A DNA stretch of 11,255 nt, taken from assembly GCA_026415275.1 (NCBI GenBank), contig JAOAHK010000041.1:1-11255 (forward strand). The letters are read 5' to 3'. Below, piece by piece: positions 1 through 7,757 of the stretch. The stretch is from Anaerolineales bacterium (GTDB lineage: Bacteria; Chloroflexota; Anaerolineae; Anaerolineales; UBA4823). The translations under genes were made by a program, and so were the position numbers. The notes beneath the pieces are model-generated. The model was not told where the DNA came from. It searched no databases and was given only the letters and a program-made list of their open reading frames with translations. The first letter of the stretch is position 1. Every line of letters starts with the position of its first letter.

Positions 1-801
<801 letters not shown>

Positions 802-807
802 TTTAAA

Positions 808-814
808 AGGAGGC
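808..814 (+). promoter_or_regulatory. Strong ribosome binding site deciding the coaX start
   Basis: The sequence AGGAGG (with preceding A's) lies six to seven bases before the ATG at 818. It favours that ATG over the in-frame GTG at 788, which lies inside panC, has no comparable site, and would only add ten non-family residues. Confidence 0.85.
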
Positions 815-817
815 AAA

Positions 818-1585
818 ATGCTGTTAGCGATCGATATCGGCAACACCAACATCACTCTAGGCGTCTATCAGGGAGATCGCTTAGGCCCGCGCTGGCGCTT
901 AGCCACCGATCACGAACGGATGCCGGATGAATACGGCTTGCAATTTGTCTCCTTTCTGCAACATGGTGGGGTGCCTGTAGAAGCAATTTCTGGCGTCTGT
1001 TTGGCTTCGGTGGTGCCACCCGTGACAGGGCGGATTGTGGAGGCTTGTCTGCGTTATCTTCATCAAGAGCCGTTGATTGTAGATGCAGGGGTCAAAACCG
1101 GAGTGCGCATCCGTTACGAGGATCCGCGCGCGGTTGGCGCTGACCGCATTGTGGACGCAGCAGCGGTGCAAAAGCTCTATGGCGGTCCGGCCTGTGTGGT
1201 CGATTTCGGAACGGCAACCACCTTCGATGCAATCTCGGAAGAAGGGGATTACTTGGGCGGCGCCATTGCGCCAGGCATCGGCATCGCTGCCGAAGCGCTC
1301 TTTTTGCGCGCCGCAAAACTGCCCCGGGTTGACCTGCAGCGTCCGCCCAATGTGATCGGCAAAAACACTGTTCATTCTATGCAATCAGGCTTGATCTTTG
1401 GCTACGTGGCTCTGGTGGAAGGGATGGTGGCGCGCTTTCGCGCCGAGTTGGGCAAGAAAATGAAAGTGATCGCCACCGGTGGGCTGGCGGAGGTGATCGC
1501 GCAGGAAACCAAGGTTTTGGAGATCATCGCCCCCTGGCTCACCCTGGATGGTTTGAACATCATCTGGAAGCTCAACCGAGCATAG
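818..1585 (+). CDS. coaX: Type III pantothenate kinase
   Basis: CoaX phosphorylates pantothenate with ATP, the first step of CoA synthesis proper, and belongs to the ASKHA superfamily. The 255-residue product is of normal family length. Visible signatures are the phosphate-binding loop DIGNTN at residues 6-11, GADR at 107-110 (the Asp is the expected catalytic base), the second phosphate motif DFGTATTFD at 129-137, GGAIAPGIG near 147-155, and the adenosine-motif glycines ATGGLAE near 219-225. The start is the ATG at 818, directly after a strong AGGAGG. It follows panC by 16 bases, so pantothenate synthesis and its phosphorylation are probably co-transcribed. The stop lies four bases from the end of a convergent gene, leaving no room for a private terminator. 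Type III kinases are known to be insensitive to CoA feedback. Identification is secure. Confidence 0.97.
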   Translation: MLLAIDIGNTNITLGVYQGDRLGPRWRLATDHERMPDEYGLQFVSFLQHGGVPVEAISGVCLASVVPPVTGRIVEACLRYLHQEPLIVDAGVKTGVRIRYEDPRAVGADRIVDAAAVQKLYGGPACVVDFGTATTFDAISEEGDYLGGAIAPGIGIAAEALFLRAAKLPRVDLQRPPNVIGKNTVHSMQSGLIFGYVALVEGMVARFRAELGKKMKVIATGGLAEVIAQETKVLEIIAPWLTLDGLNIIWKLNRA

Positions 1586-1589
1586 CGCA

Positions 1590-2102
1590 CTACCCCGCGG
1601 CGACACGGGCGGCAGCGGTCAGGAGCAGAACGACTAAGCTCAGCACCCAATTCACTCGCATCCAAAGCTGTTCACTGCGGTAAAGACGATCTGCCTCTGG
1701 ATGGCTTTGTCCTTGAGCGCGCAGCCAAGCTAAGCGGTTGAGGTTGGGAAAGACGCCCCAAGTCAGCCAAGCGCTGACCGCAGTCATCAACCCAAAGGCG
1801 AGATGCTTGAGAAAAATCGCCACCGACCACGGATTTTGGATGACCAGAAAGCCCTCATATTGAGGGCTGGCACCCATTTGAAAAAGACCCGTCCCAACCA
1901 GAATTGCCAAACACAGCCAAGCCGCAGGGGTAAAGCGTTGGCGAAAGCGATCGAGAAAGCGCGCATAGGCGGTTGGCTCTAAGGTCTGCTTGGCAATTGG
2001 GAGCAGAAACAATGCGCTCACCGTCAAGCCACCGATCCAAACCACAGTGGCAAGGAGATGAAAGAAGTAAACTAGGGAGAGAGACCAAAAAGAATTGTTC
2101 AT
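1590..2102 (-). CDS. CopD-like four-helix membrane protein
   Basis: The 170-residue product has four strongly hydrophobic stretches, near residues 5-30, 55-75, 88-112 and 145-168. The first carries YFFHLLATVVWIGGL, the pattern typical of CopD/CopD-like and related (DUF2269/DUF4149-type) membrane domains, with a histidine in helix 1 before a Trp-x-Gly-Gly turn. A further histidine (FLKHLAF) sits in the third helix. CopD relatives are linked to copper or haem handling in the cytoplasmic membrane, but the family is broad and the substrate cannot be read from the sequence. The start is uncertain: I chose the ATG at 2102, which puts helix 1 at the N-terminus. A GTG at 2141 would add 13 residues. 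Neither has a convincing ribosome binding site. No copper gene (copA, copC, cupredoxin) lies nearby, so the metal role is only a suggestion. Confidence 0.75.
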   Translation of the reverse strand: MNNSFWSLSLVYFFHLLATVVWIGGLTVSALFLLPIAKQTLEPTAYARFLDRFRQRFTPAAWLCLAILVGTGLFQMGASPQYEGFLVIQNPWSVAIFLKHLAFGLMTAVSAWLTWGVFPNLNRLAWLRAQGQSHPEADRLYRSEQLWMRVNWVLSLVVLLLTAAARVAAG

Positions 2103-2358
2103 TGGGATCAAAAGAATTGAGCTATCGCTAAAAAATTCCACTCATGGAAGGCGCCTGCGAAGTATTCGTCGTTCATCTCGAAGATAGCGGTTTTTCTTGA
2201 GCAGTATTTCCCTCAATTTATATCATGTTGGATATGGCGAGTCAAATTCAAGCCAAAGAGCAGCGCTTATCCGCCGGCAATGAAGGGTTGAGGGCAAGAG
2301 TTGCGGATGCGCGGGGACAATCGGAGGGCTGATATCCGCTTGATCTTTGTCAAAACTT

Positions 2359-2616
2359 TCAACGACGAAGAAAAGGAAGATATTTGGTAAATAATTGACG
2401 CACATAAGCCACGCCGTTGTTTTTTTCTTGCGCACTGGGCAGCCAAACGATCAGGATGAGGATCACCAAGCTGCAAAGTGCTAAGCGCAAAAGGAGATGA
2501 GGGACAAATTGGGCAATCAGGTATCCTAAAGCGGTCAGCGGTATTCCCTTTAGAAACATTTGGAGGTTATCCTGACGCAACCGAAAGCCATTGACAGCGG
2601 CTCTGCACGGTGAGGT
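2359..2616 (-). pseudogene. Out-of-frame C-terminal part of the flippase gene
   Basis: In the frame shifted by one base from the flippase gene, the minus strand reads NGFRLRQDNLQMFLKGIPL and then two hydrophobic segments, near TALGYLIAQFV and ALCSLVILILIVWL. It finishes with a basic tail ending in KYLPFLRR and a stop at 2359. This is what the last pair of flippase helices should look like, and it starts where the upstream frame loses family character. An independent gene is unlikely because no start with a ribosome binding site is present. The extra base may be a sequencing or assembly error (T-runs of five and four lie at 2619-2629) or a true mutation. Confidence 0.75.
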
Positions 2617-3847
2617 CGAAAACCAAAAAGAGGAGATTGATCAAGAAATAACCGAAAATCACCGCTGCAACCCCCCACCGGCTGAGGAAGAACACCGAAA
2701 AAGCCGTCCACAGGGGCGAGGGGGGGGCTCCCTCGAAGAAGTAATTTCTCATCTTTTCCAACGGCACCATGGAGATTAAGATATTCATGCGCACAAAGAA
2801 GATCACATCGCCCATCAGTTGCCAGATGAACAAAGGTGCCACCGAGAGAAATGCCGAACTGAACAGCAAAGGAATCCAAATCTCTCGCCCTGCCAACAGC
2901 GCAATGGTGAACGGCACCATGGTCAACCAGCCGAGGCGCAGGCTGTTGTTTTGAATGTGCACCACTTCACCAACCTTCTCTTTGAGCGAGGAGAGCTTGG
3001 GAATGCCATACCCCCAAACAGCCGTGTTGACAAAGCCCATGTAGGCGTATGAAACCGCGTAAGCAGCCTGATAAAGCCCATTGGCTTCGGCGCCCAGTTG
3101 GCGGATGATTTGGCTGCGGATGGTCAGATAGAGTACCGTACCCAGCAAGTTCATCACCGTCAGCGGACCAGCAAAATCCACCAACGAGCGCAAGATATGC
3201 CACTGCGGCTTGGCTTTCCAAAAGCGGATCGGATGCCGTTGCGAAGTTGAGCGTATCAACAACCAGAAAGCCAAGAGAAAACTGACCACCTGCGAAAGCA
3301 GCAGAGAGAGCACAGCCCCCCACACATCCCAAAGCAAGATACAAATCAACATGATCACAAGGTTGATGGTGTTGCCGAGAATAGCTACCAAAGAGGACTC
3401 GCGCCATTGCATCAAGCCGCGGAAGATGATCAGCATTTCCTGATAATGCAGCCAAGCGAAGGCGGTCAGGGCGACGATGACGACATACGATAGATAAGCT
3501 GTGTCGTTGAAGGTAAACCGGGCGAGGGGCTGGGCAAAAACTGCGCAAGCGCTCACAAAAGTCACTCCGATCAAGCCATACGCCAACAGGACGGTGAGGA
3601 TGGTCTGGTTCAGTCTTTCGTAATCCTCACGGGCGTAGGCTTCGGCGATCATCTTGGTCAAACTGCCGCCCAAACCGAGAATAAAAAAGCCCTGTAAGAG
3701 GGTGAAGAAAGCATTTGCCTGAGAAAAAATGCCCACCCCAAACGGTCCCAAGGTGGTGGCGAGGATCTTGGAGCGCAGCAAGCCTAACAGCACGGCGGAA
3801 CCGTGCTGCAAGCCGAAAAATCCATAAGCCTCTAAAAGATCAAGCAT
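2567..3847 (-). CDS. Polysaccharide (O-antigen/Wzx-type) flippase, C-terminus frameshifted
   Basis: This is a multi-spanning protein of 426 residues in this frame. It begins with a family-typical N-terminus: HGSAVLLGLLRSKILATTLG, then a GPFGVGIFSQ turn, then FFILGLGGSLTKMIAEA. This pattern is that of the polysaccharide-biosynthesis/MVF flippases that move lipid-linked sugar units across the cytoplasmic membrane. About ten to eleven hydrophobic helices are visible, ending in FGYFLINLLFLVFDLTV. The frame then closes after an unconvincing tail (CQWLSVASG), while the adjacent frame continues with GFRLRQDN, further hydrophobic helices and a basic end, stopping at 2359. Joined, the protein would be ~495 residues, the usual flippase size, so one extra base between about 2590 and 2625 is likely. 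No glycosyltransferase gene is adjacent. The ATG at 3847 has no clear ribosome binding site and lies just after a terminator-like hairpin. Confidence 0.85.
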   Translation of the reverse strand: MLDLLEAYGFFGLQHGSAVLLGLLRSKILATTLGPFGVGIFSQANAFFTLLQGFFILGLGGSLTKMIAEAYAREDYERLNQTILTVLLAYGLIGVTFVSACAVFAQPLARFTFNDTAYLSYVVIVALTAFAWLHYQEMLIIFRGLMQWRESSLVAILGNTINLVIMLICILLWDVWGAVLSLLLSQVVSFLLAFWLLIRSTSQRHPIRFWKAKPQWHILRSLVDFAGPLTVMNLLGTVLYLTIRSQIIRQLGAEANGLYQAAYAVSYAYMGFVNTAVWGYGIPKLSSLKEKVGEVVHIQNNSLRLGWLTMVPFTIALLAGREIWIPLLFSSAFLSVAPLFIWQLMGDVIFFVRMNILISMVPLEKMRNYFFEGAPPSPLWTAFSVFFLSRWGVAAVIFGYFLINLLFLVFDLTVQSRCQWLSVASG

Positions 3848-3854
3848 TGCGAGT

Positions 3855-3894
3855 CAAAAACATCCCGCAGGTTCCTGCTGGATCGCCTGCGGGA
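3855..3894 (-). terminator. Rho-independent terminator after the molybdopterin-subunit gene
   Basis: TCCCGCAGG at 3863-3871 and CCTGCGGGA at 3886-3894 form a perfect 9 bp GC-rich stem around a 14-base loop. On the minus strand the stem is followed by TGTTTTTG, a short U-run. It lies ~70 bases after the stop of the oxidoreductase gene. The U-run ends less than ten bases before the flippase ATG at 3847. Confidence 0.65.
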
Positions 3895-3963
3895 AAGGAT
3901 TTTGGGAAAGCTTTATGAAAATTCGTTCAAGAACCCAACGCTTTCTATCAAGAAATCGCGGGG

Positions 3964-6192
3964 TCAAACCGTTGGCATCGGCTTGAGCTTTCCCAAGCCG
4001 CGCAGAACCCGCTCTGGGATCAGCGGGAACTCATGGAACCAGACCCCGCTGGCATCGCGCACGGCGGCGATCACGGCTGGGGCGAGCGGTAAGAAGGGCA
4101 TCTCTGCCATGCCTCTTGCCCCGTAGGGACCGATGGGGTCAGGATACTCCAAGATCAGCGAGTCCACTCGCTCCGGAATATCCAGCACCGAAGGGATGAG
4201 ATAGGTGGATAGATGTTGGGTCAAAACATAGCCGTCCTTTTGGATAAAGTTTTCAAGGATGGCATAGCCGGCTGCTTGCACCACCCCGCCTTCAATTTGA
4301 CCTTGCACCTGCAACGGATTGACCGCTTTACCGACATCATCGGCGGAAATCACGCGCAGCAGGCGCACATGCCCGGTTTCGGTATCGATTTCCACTTCGG
4401 CAGCTTGGGCAACGTAACCGTAGGCAAAGTTGGGCTCACACTTGCCGGTCTGCGGATCAAACGGTGAGGTGGCTGGCGGGCGATACTTGTACTTAACAAG
4501 CACCGGCCGTTCTTCGGCGCGCCATTTTTCGAGGGCAGCTTCACACGCGCCTTTGATCGCATTGCCCGCCATAAAGGTCATGCGCGAGGCAGAGGCAGAG
4601 CCAGAGTTGTCGGTTGCCGCAGTATCAGAGACGACCATGCGCACCCGCTGTAACGGAATCCCCAAAGTCTCGGCGGCGATTTGCGCCATGACGGTGTGTG
4701 CTCCCTGCCCAACGTCGGCGCCCGCATGACGGACGATGGCGCGCTCGATTTCGGCATCACCGTATAACTCAACCGTCGCCCAGGAGTGTTCCGGTGCGCC
4801 AAAGGAGAAACCCACGTTCTTGAAGGCGCAGGCAAAACCTATCCCCCGAATCAGATGCGGCGCGGGGTTGGCTGGCTTGGGCGGCCGCTTCCAGCCGTCT
4901 TCGGTATGTTGCCAGCCGGCGGCTTTGGCGCACTGCTCCACCACTTGGGCGATGCTCACCCCTTTGGGCAAAGGCGTGCCAACCGAAAGGAGCGATCCCT
5001 CGCGCAACACATTGCGCAGGCGGATTTCGACCGGGTCCATCCCTAAAGCTTCAGCAAGGCGGTTCATCTGGGTCTCGGCTGCAAACGCCGCTTGCGGTCC
5101 GCCAAAACCGCGAAAGGCGCCGTTGGGGATGTTGTTGGTGTACACGGCGTACGAGTCAACTTTGACGTTCTCGATTTCGTATGGTCCAGTGCACATCAAG
5201 GTTGCATTGCCCAATACCTTTGTGCTGGTATAAGCGTAAGCGCCCCCATCGGCGATCACTTGGACTTCGGCGGCAATCACCTTGCCCTCTTTGGTTGCGC
5301 CCCATTTGGCGCGGAACAGGTAGGGGTGGCGTTTGTGATGTCCGATGATCGATTCTTCGCGCGTCCAGATGATCTTAACCGGGCGGTCGATGCCCCGTTC
5401 GTGCAGGCGCATGGCAGCCAAAGCCAACACGATCTGGATCGACATATCCTCGCGCCCACCAAAGGCGCCGACGATGGCGGGATAAAGCACCCGCACCTTT
5501 TCAAGCGGTAAGTTCAAGGCATGAGCGATTTGCTCTTGGTCTTCATGCGTCCATTGCCCGGCAACTTGAATGGTGACACGCCCTTCTTCGTCGATATACC
5601 CCAAGCCCGCCTCTGGCTGCAAATAGGCGTGTTCCTGAGATGGGGTGCGATATTCGCCTTCGACAATCACATCACAGCGCTTGAAGGCTTCTTCTACATC
5701 TCCCTTGCGGATGCGGTAGTGGCAAAAGACGTTCGAGCCGCGATCGGGGTGTAAGATCGGCGCATCGGGCTGCATGGCTGCTTCCATGTCGGTGACCACT
5801 GGCAAATCCTCATACTCGACCTCGATGAGGTCGCGAGCTTTGGCGGCGATCTCTTCGGTCTCCGCGATGACCAAAGCCACTTGATCGCCGATAAAGCGCA
5901 CGCGGTCGGCAAAGGGCTTGTTCGAACCCGGTCCGCACAGCACGGGCTGATCGGGCATAATCAGCCCATATTCGTTGTTAGGCACATCTTTGGCGGTGAA
6001 GACAGCAATCACACCCTCCAGCGCTTCCGCCTTACGCGTATCGATGCGCCGAATGATGGCGTGCGGGCGCTGGGCAAAGAGGATTTTCATATAGGCTTGA
6101 TTGGGCAGATTGATGTCGCCGGGAAAGAGAGTTTCACCTGTAACCTTGCCAACGGCATCCAAACGATTAACCGATTGACCAACCCATTGCAT
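3964..6192 (-). CDS. Xanthine dehydrogenase-family molybdopterin-binding (large) subunit
   Basis: This is the catalytic subunit of a molybdenum hydroxylase: the molybdopterin cofactor hydroxylates an aromatic heterocycle or aldehyde, and electrons leave through 2Fe-2S and FAD subunits. It has 742 residues, near family length. The N-terminal hammerhead domain spans about 14-130 (GKVTGETLFPGDI, VRFIGDQVALVIAET). The cofactor domains carry GAFGGRED at 242-249, AFRGFGG at 359-365, GADVGQGAH at 491-499 and SASASR at 532-537. GARGMAEMP at 691-699 places the catalytic glutamate at E697. The AFRGFG form resembles xanthine/purine-type enzymes, and the CO-dehydrogenase AYRCSFR loop is absent, but the substrate cannot be assigned. 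The start is supported by AAGGAG seven bases before the ATG. The gene has its own promoter and terminator. Unusually, no medium (FAD) or small (2Fe-2S) subunit gene adjoins it. Confidence 0.93.
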   Translation of the reverse strand: MQWVGQSVNRLDAVGKVTGETLFPGDINLPNQAYMKILFAQRPHAIIRRIDTRKAEALEGVIAVFTAKDVPNNEYGLIMPDQPVLCGPGSNKPFADRVRFIGDQVALVIAETEEIAAKARDLIEVEYEDLPVVTDMEAAMQPDAPILHPDRGSNVFCHYRIRKGDVEEAFKRCDVIVEGEYRTPSQEHAYLQPEAGLGYIDEEGRVTIQVAGQWTHEDQEQIAHALNLPLEKVRVLYPAIVGAFGGREDMSIQIVLALAAMRLHERGIDRPVKIIWTREESIIGHHKRHPYLFRAKWGATKEGKVIAAEVQVIADGGAYAYTSTKVLGNATLMCTGPYEIENVKVDSYAVYTNNIPNGAFRGFGGPQAAFAAETQMNRLAEALGMDPVEIRLRNVLREGSLLSVGTPLPKGVSIAQVVEQCAKAAGWQHTEDGWKRPPKPANPAPHLIRGIGFACAFKNVGFSFGAPEHSWATVELYGDAEIERAIVRHAGADVGQGAHTVMAQIAAETLGIPLQRVRMVVSDTAATDNSGSASASRMTFMAGNAIKGACEAALEKWRAEERPVLVKYKYRPPATSPFDPQTGKCEPNFAYGYVAQAAEVEIDTETGHVRLLRVISADDVGKAVNPLQVQGQIEGGVVQAAGYAILENFIQKDGYVLTQHLSTYLIPSVLDIPERVDSLILEYPDPIGPYGARGMAEMPFLPLAPAVIAAVRDASGVWFHEFPLIPERVLRGLGKLKPMPTV

Positions 6193-6198
6193 AGCTCG

Positions 6199-6206
6199 CT
6201 CCTTGT
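6199..6206 (-). promoter_or_regulatory. Ribosome binding site of the molybdopterin-subunit gene
   Basis: On the minus strand, AAGGAG precedes the ATG at 6192 with a normal spacing of six to seven bases. This fixes the start so that the N-terminus reads MQWVGQSVNRLDAVGKVTG, as expected for the family. Confidence 0.75.
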
Positions 6207-6220
6207 TCTCGAACTCTGTG

Positions 6221-6248
6221 CGCGGGATAGAACCAGCATAAACCCGCG
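6221..6248 (-). promoter_or_regulatory. Hairpin in the 5' leader of the molybdopterin-subunit mRNA
   Basis: CGCGGG at 6221-6226 pairs with CCCGCG at 6243-6248 around a 16-base loop. It sits within the predicted ~90-base leader between the promoter and the ribosome binding site. It is too simple to be called a molybdenum-cofactor riboswitch. A role in mRNA stability or translation is only possible. Confidence 0.3.
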
Positions 6249-6288
6249 ATAGAGAGAATCATCTTGCTGATATTGGTTCTGCACGTTG

Positions 6289-6297
6289 ATTATACCA
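6289..6297 (-). promoter_or_regulatory. Extended -10 promoter for the molybdopterin-subunit gene
   Basis: The minus strand reads TGGTATAAT, a perfect extended -10 (TGnTATAAT), with the TATAAT at 6289-6294. No good -35 hexamer is found at 16-18 bases, which is typical of extended -10 promoters. Transcription would start near 6282, giving a leader of about 90 bases. Confidence 0.6.
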
Positions 6298-6312
6298 ACA
6301 ATCCTGAATTGC

Positions 6313-6331
6313 TTTTCCTATACAAGGAAAA
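6313..6331. promoter_or_regulatory. Palindrome over the -35 region: possible operator
   Basis: TTTTCCTATACAAGGAAAA is a perfect inverted repeat with seven-base arms and a five-base centre. It covers the position where the -35 contact of the minus-strand promoter would lie. A dimeric regulator of the molybdopterin-subunit gene could bind here. No regulator gene is adjacent, so this is inference. Confidence 0.35.
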
Positions 6332-6695
6332 TTCCTGATGCATTAGCAAATAACGAAAAACGAAAGAGGAGGCTATTCACTCGCTGGCGCGTTTATTGAT
6401 CAACATTGTTTCAATTTATCTCATGCCAATCATGTCCTTCCGAATTGCCTTTCGGCTGAATTTCTGGCTTGCGCCAGGGGGCTTCTTGGATGTAAAATTG
6501 GATATATCGGATGATTTAATAGCTTTTTTATCCTAGCGATGTGCTTTATATAAGAGTTGGCAGACTGGAAAAGCTTGTTTCAACTCGTATTGATAGGACG
6601 GGACGTTGAACCGATTCTCAACCATGGCTATTAGCCATATTAATCCATGAGTTGTTAGGAACTAAAATTCTTGCACCATGCTTTTCTCATAGAGA
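6332..6695. other. AT-rich stretch with no recognised gene
   Basis: All six frames are broken by stops, and no translation here looks family-like. The stretch is visibly richer in A and T than the genes on both sides. It holds one compact palindrome, ATGGCTATTAGCCAT at 6624-6638 (seven-base arms, one-base centre). An AGAGGAGG at 6365-6372 looks like a ribosome binding site but has no start codon at a useful distance. The stretch leads into the broken small gene at 6696. Confidence 0.5.
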
Positions 6696-6908
6696 ATGAT
6701 CCGTGAAGCCAAGCCGTTGATTGAAATCAACCAACAAGCCCTCCGCTCGCTCTATAAAGATTAGGTGTCGTTGACACGATGCGGTTCTTGAAGCAATTTA
6801 CCCAAGGCTACGGTTAACTATACCCAAGAGCGAGAACTTTTATTCGCAAACAAATCTTTAGAAGAGATTGTGAACGAGATCGAGCAACGTAGGAGGACGA
6901 TAGAGTAG
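6696..6908 (+). pseudogene. Broken gene for a ~70-residue small protein (two single-base shifts)
   Basis: From the ATG at 6696 the frame reads MIREAKPLIEINQQALRSLY, then KD, and stops at a TAG (6762). Moving one base (as if one T were missing near 6761) gives LGVVDTMRFLKQFTQGYG up to 6814. Skipping one extra T at 6814-6815 returns to the first frame and gives NYTQERELLFANKSLEEI, then a charged tail ending QRRRTIE and a TAG at 6906. The three pieces join into a continuous, plausible small helical protein. From memory the pattern (EIN...AL..LY..LGVVDTxRFL.QF..GYG.YT.ER) matches a small uncharacterised family in Chloroflexi and Cyanobacteria, possibly antitoxin-like; I cannot confirm the role. 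No partner gene is adjacent. Either real decay or two sequencing errors would explain the shifts. Confidence 0.65.
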
Positions 6909-6920
6909 TCCTACTCCCTC

Positions 6921-7757
6921 TCATTCTTGCAGAAACTCCAAAATCCACACGCCGAGGAAGGTCTCGCCGTTGGCAGCGGTGCAGGTCGGCGCAGTGAGGT
7001 TGAACACCGGCTCGCTGCCACTAGCCAATCGTACCGAATAGACAACCCCCTCCTGCATGGCGAAATCGGCATAACCCAGACCAAGCTCCGGCTTCAGACC
7101 GGTGAAGAAGCGGTTTTCCCCTCCTTCCCAATTGACCACAATTTCAACACCGGGCAATTCATTGCCTTGCGCATCCCAGACATAGACGATGATCAACCCT
7201 TTCCCCAATGCCGGGTCACAGACGGTCTCACGCTTGCGCAGGACAAACGACATTTGACGTGTGGAAGTCAATTGCGGCGCGGTAAGAGTGGCTGACGATG
7301 AGGATAACGTTGCGGCAGGGGGAAGCGTTGTCGCGGGGGACGGTGATGGAAGGACGGTGGAAACAGGGGGTTGGGTGAATGGAGCAGCGGTTGCAACGGT
7401 TGGGGCGAGCAGGGTGGCTTGGGCTTGGGCTAAATCGGCTGCTAGCAAGCCCAAGGCGCGCGCCTCTTCGGCTGACTTGCCCTCTGCCAACCAACGTTGT
7501 GCTTGGGCAGCCAGTGTGCCATAGGTGTCCTCATCTTTGAGCAAGGCGAGGCGAGCGCGGGCGCGCACCAAATCGCGATTTGCCAGATAAGCCACCGCAA
7601 TCAAGGCTCGGTATTGATCTTTGTCGGCAGGGCTTAGCAGGGCAGGGGAAAGGTCGGTGTATTGCACGGGTTGGATCAGCAAGGAATACACCAAACCGAT
7701 CGCTAGTCCCAAAACGAGACCGGTGAGCAAATACAGCGAGCCGCGCCGTTCGTTCAT
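6921..7757 (-). CDS. Membrane-anchored protein: helical domain, Thr/Pro/Ala-rich linker, Ig-like C-terminal domain
   Basis: The function is not recognised. The 278-residue product has one N-terminal membrane helix (about 8-28) after a short charged start (MNERRG), so the rest is likely outside the cytoplasm. Residues ~40-110 are helical and Ala/Arg/Leu-rich (YRALIAVAYLANRDLVRARA). They resemble a repeat-type helical hairpin and match the neighbouring protein at 7754-8113. Residues ~113-170 are a low-complexity Thr/Pro/Ser/Ala linker. The last ~100 residues look like a beta-sandwich: GLIIVYVWDAQGNELPGVEI is the pattern of carboxypeptidase-regulatory/Ig-like folds that carry 'ornament' domains on surface proteins. 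Two cysteines (RETVCDP and APTCTA) flank this domain and could form a disulfide. Its ATG overlaps the stop of the upstream gene (ATGA), indicating translational coupling. Confidence 0.8.
   Translation of the reverse strand: MNERRGSLYLLTGLVLGLAIGLVYSLLIQPVQYTDLSPALLSPADKDQYRALIAVAYLANRDLVRARARLALLKDEDTYGTLAAQAQRWLAEGKSAEEARALGLLAADLAQAQATLLAPTVATAAPFTQPPVSTVLPSPSPATTLPPAATLSSSSATLTAPQLTSTRQMSFVLRKRETVCDPALGKGLIIVYVWDAQGNELPGVEIVVNWEGGENRFFTGLKPELGLGYADFAMQEGVVYSVRLASGSEPVFNLTAPTCTAANGETFLGVWILEFLQE

Noticed and set aside
2225..2335. 36-codon plus-strand frame starting MLDMASQIQAKEQRL
   Set aside because: No ribosome binding site or promoter, no recognisable family, and it lies in a short gap between two minus-strand genes. 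A real small protein cannot be excluded but is not supported.
2223..2476. Two minus-strand frames of ~70 residues (2223-2435 and 2267-2476)
   Set aside because: They overlap each other and the flippase tail in other frames, and their composition is not protein-like; shadows of the tail region.
4736..5511. Long plus-strand frames (165 and 139 residues) opposite the molybdopterin-subunit gene
   Set aside because: They are antisense to a strongly conserved gene and show no family motif; GC-rich codon bias on the opposite strand keeps them open.
6221..6284. Molybdenum-cofactor riboswitch in the leader of the molybdopterin-subunit gene
   Set aside because: The predicted leader is only ~90 bases with one six-base stem. 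The multi-stem architecture of that riboswitch class is not visible.
6577..6611. Single CRISPR-repeat-like stretch beginning GTTTCAAC and ending GTTGAAC
   Set aside because: Only one copy is present, there is no spacer-repeat periodicity around it, and no cas gene is in the window. The end similarity is probably chance.
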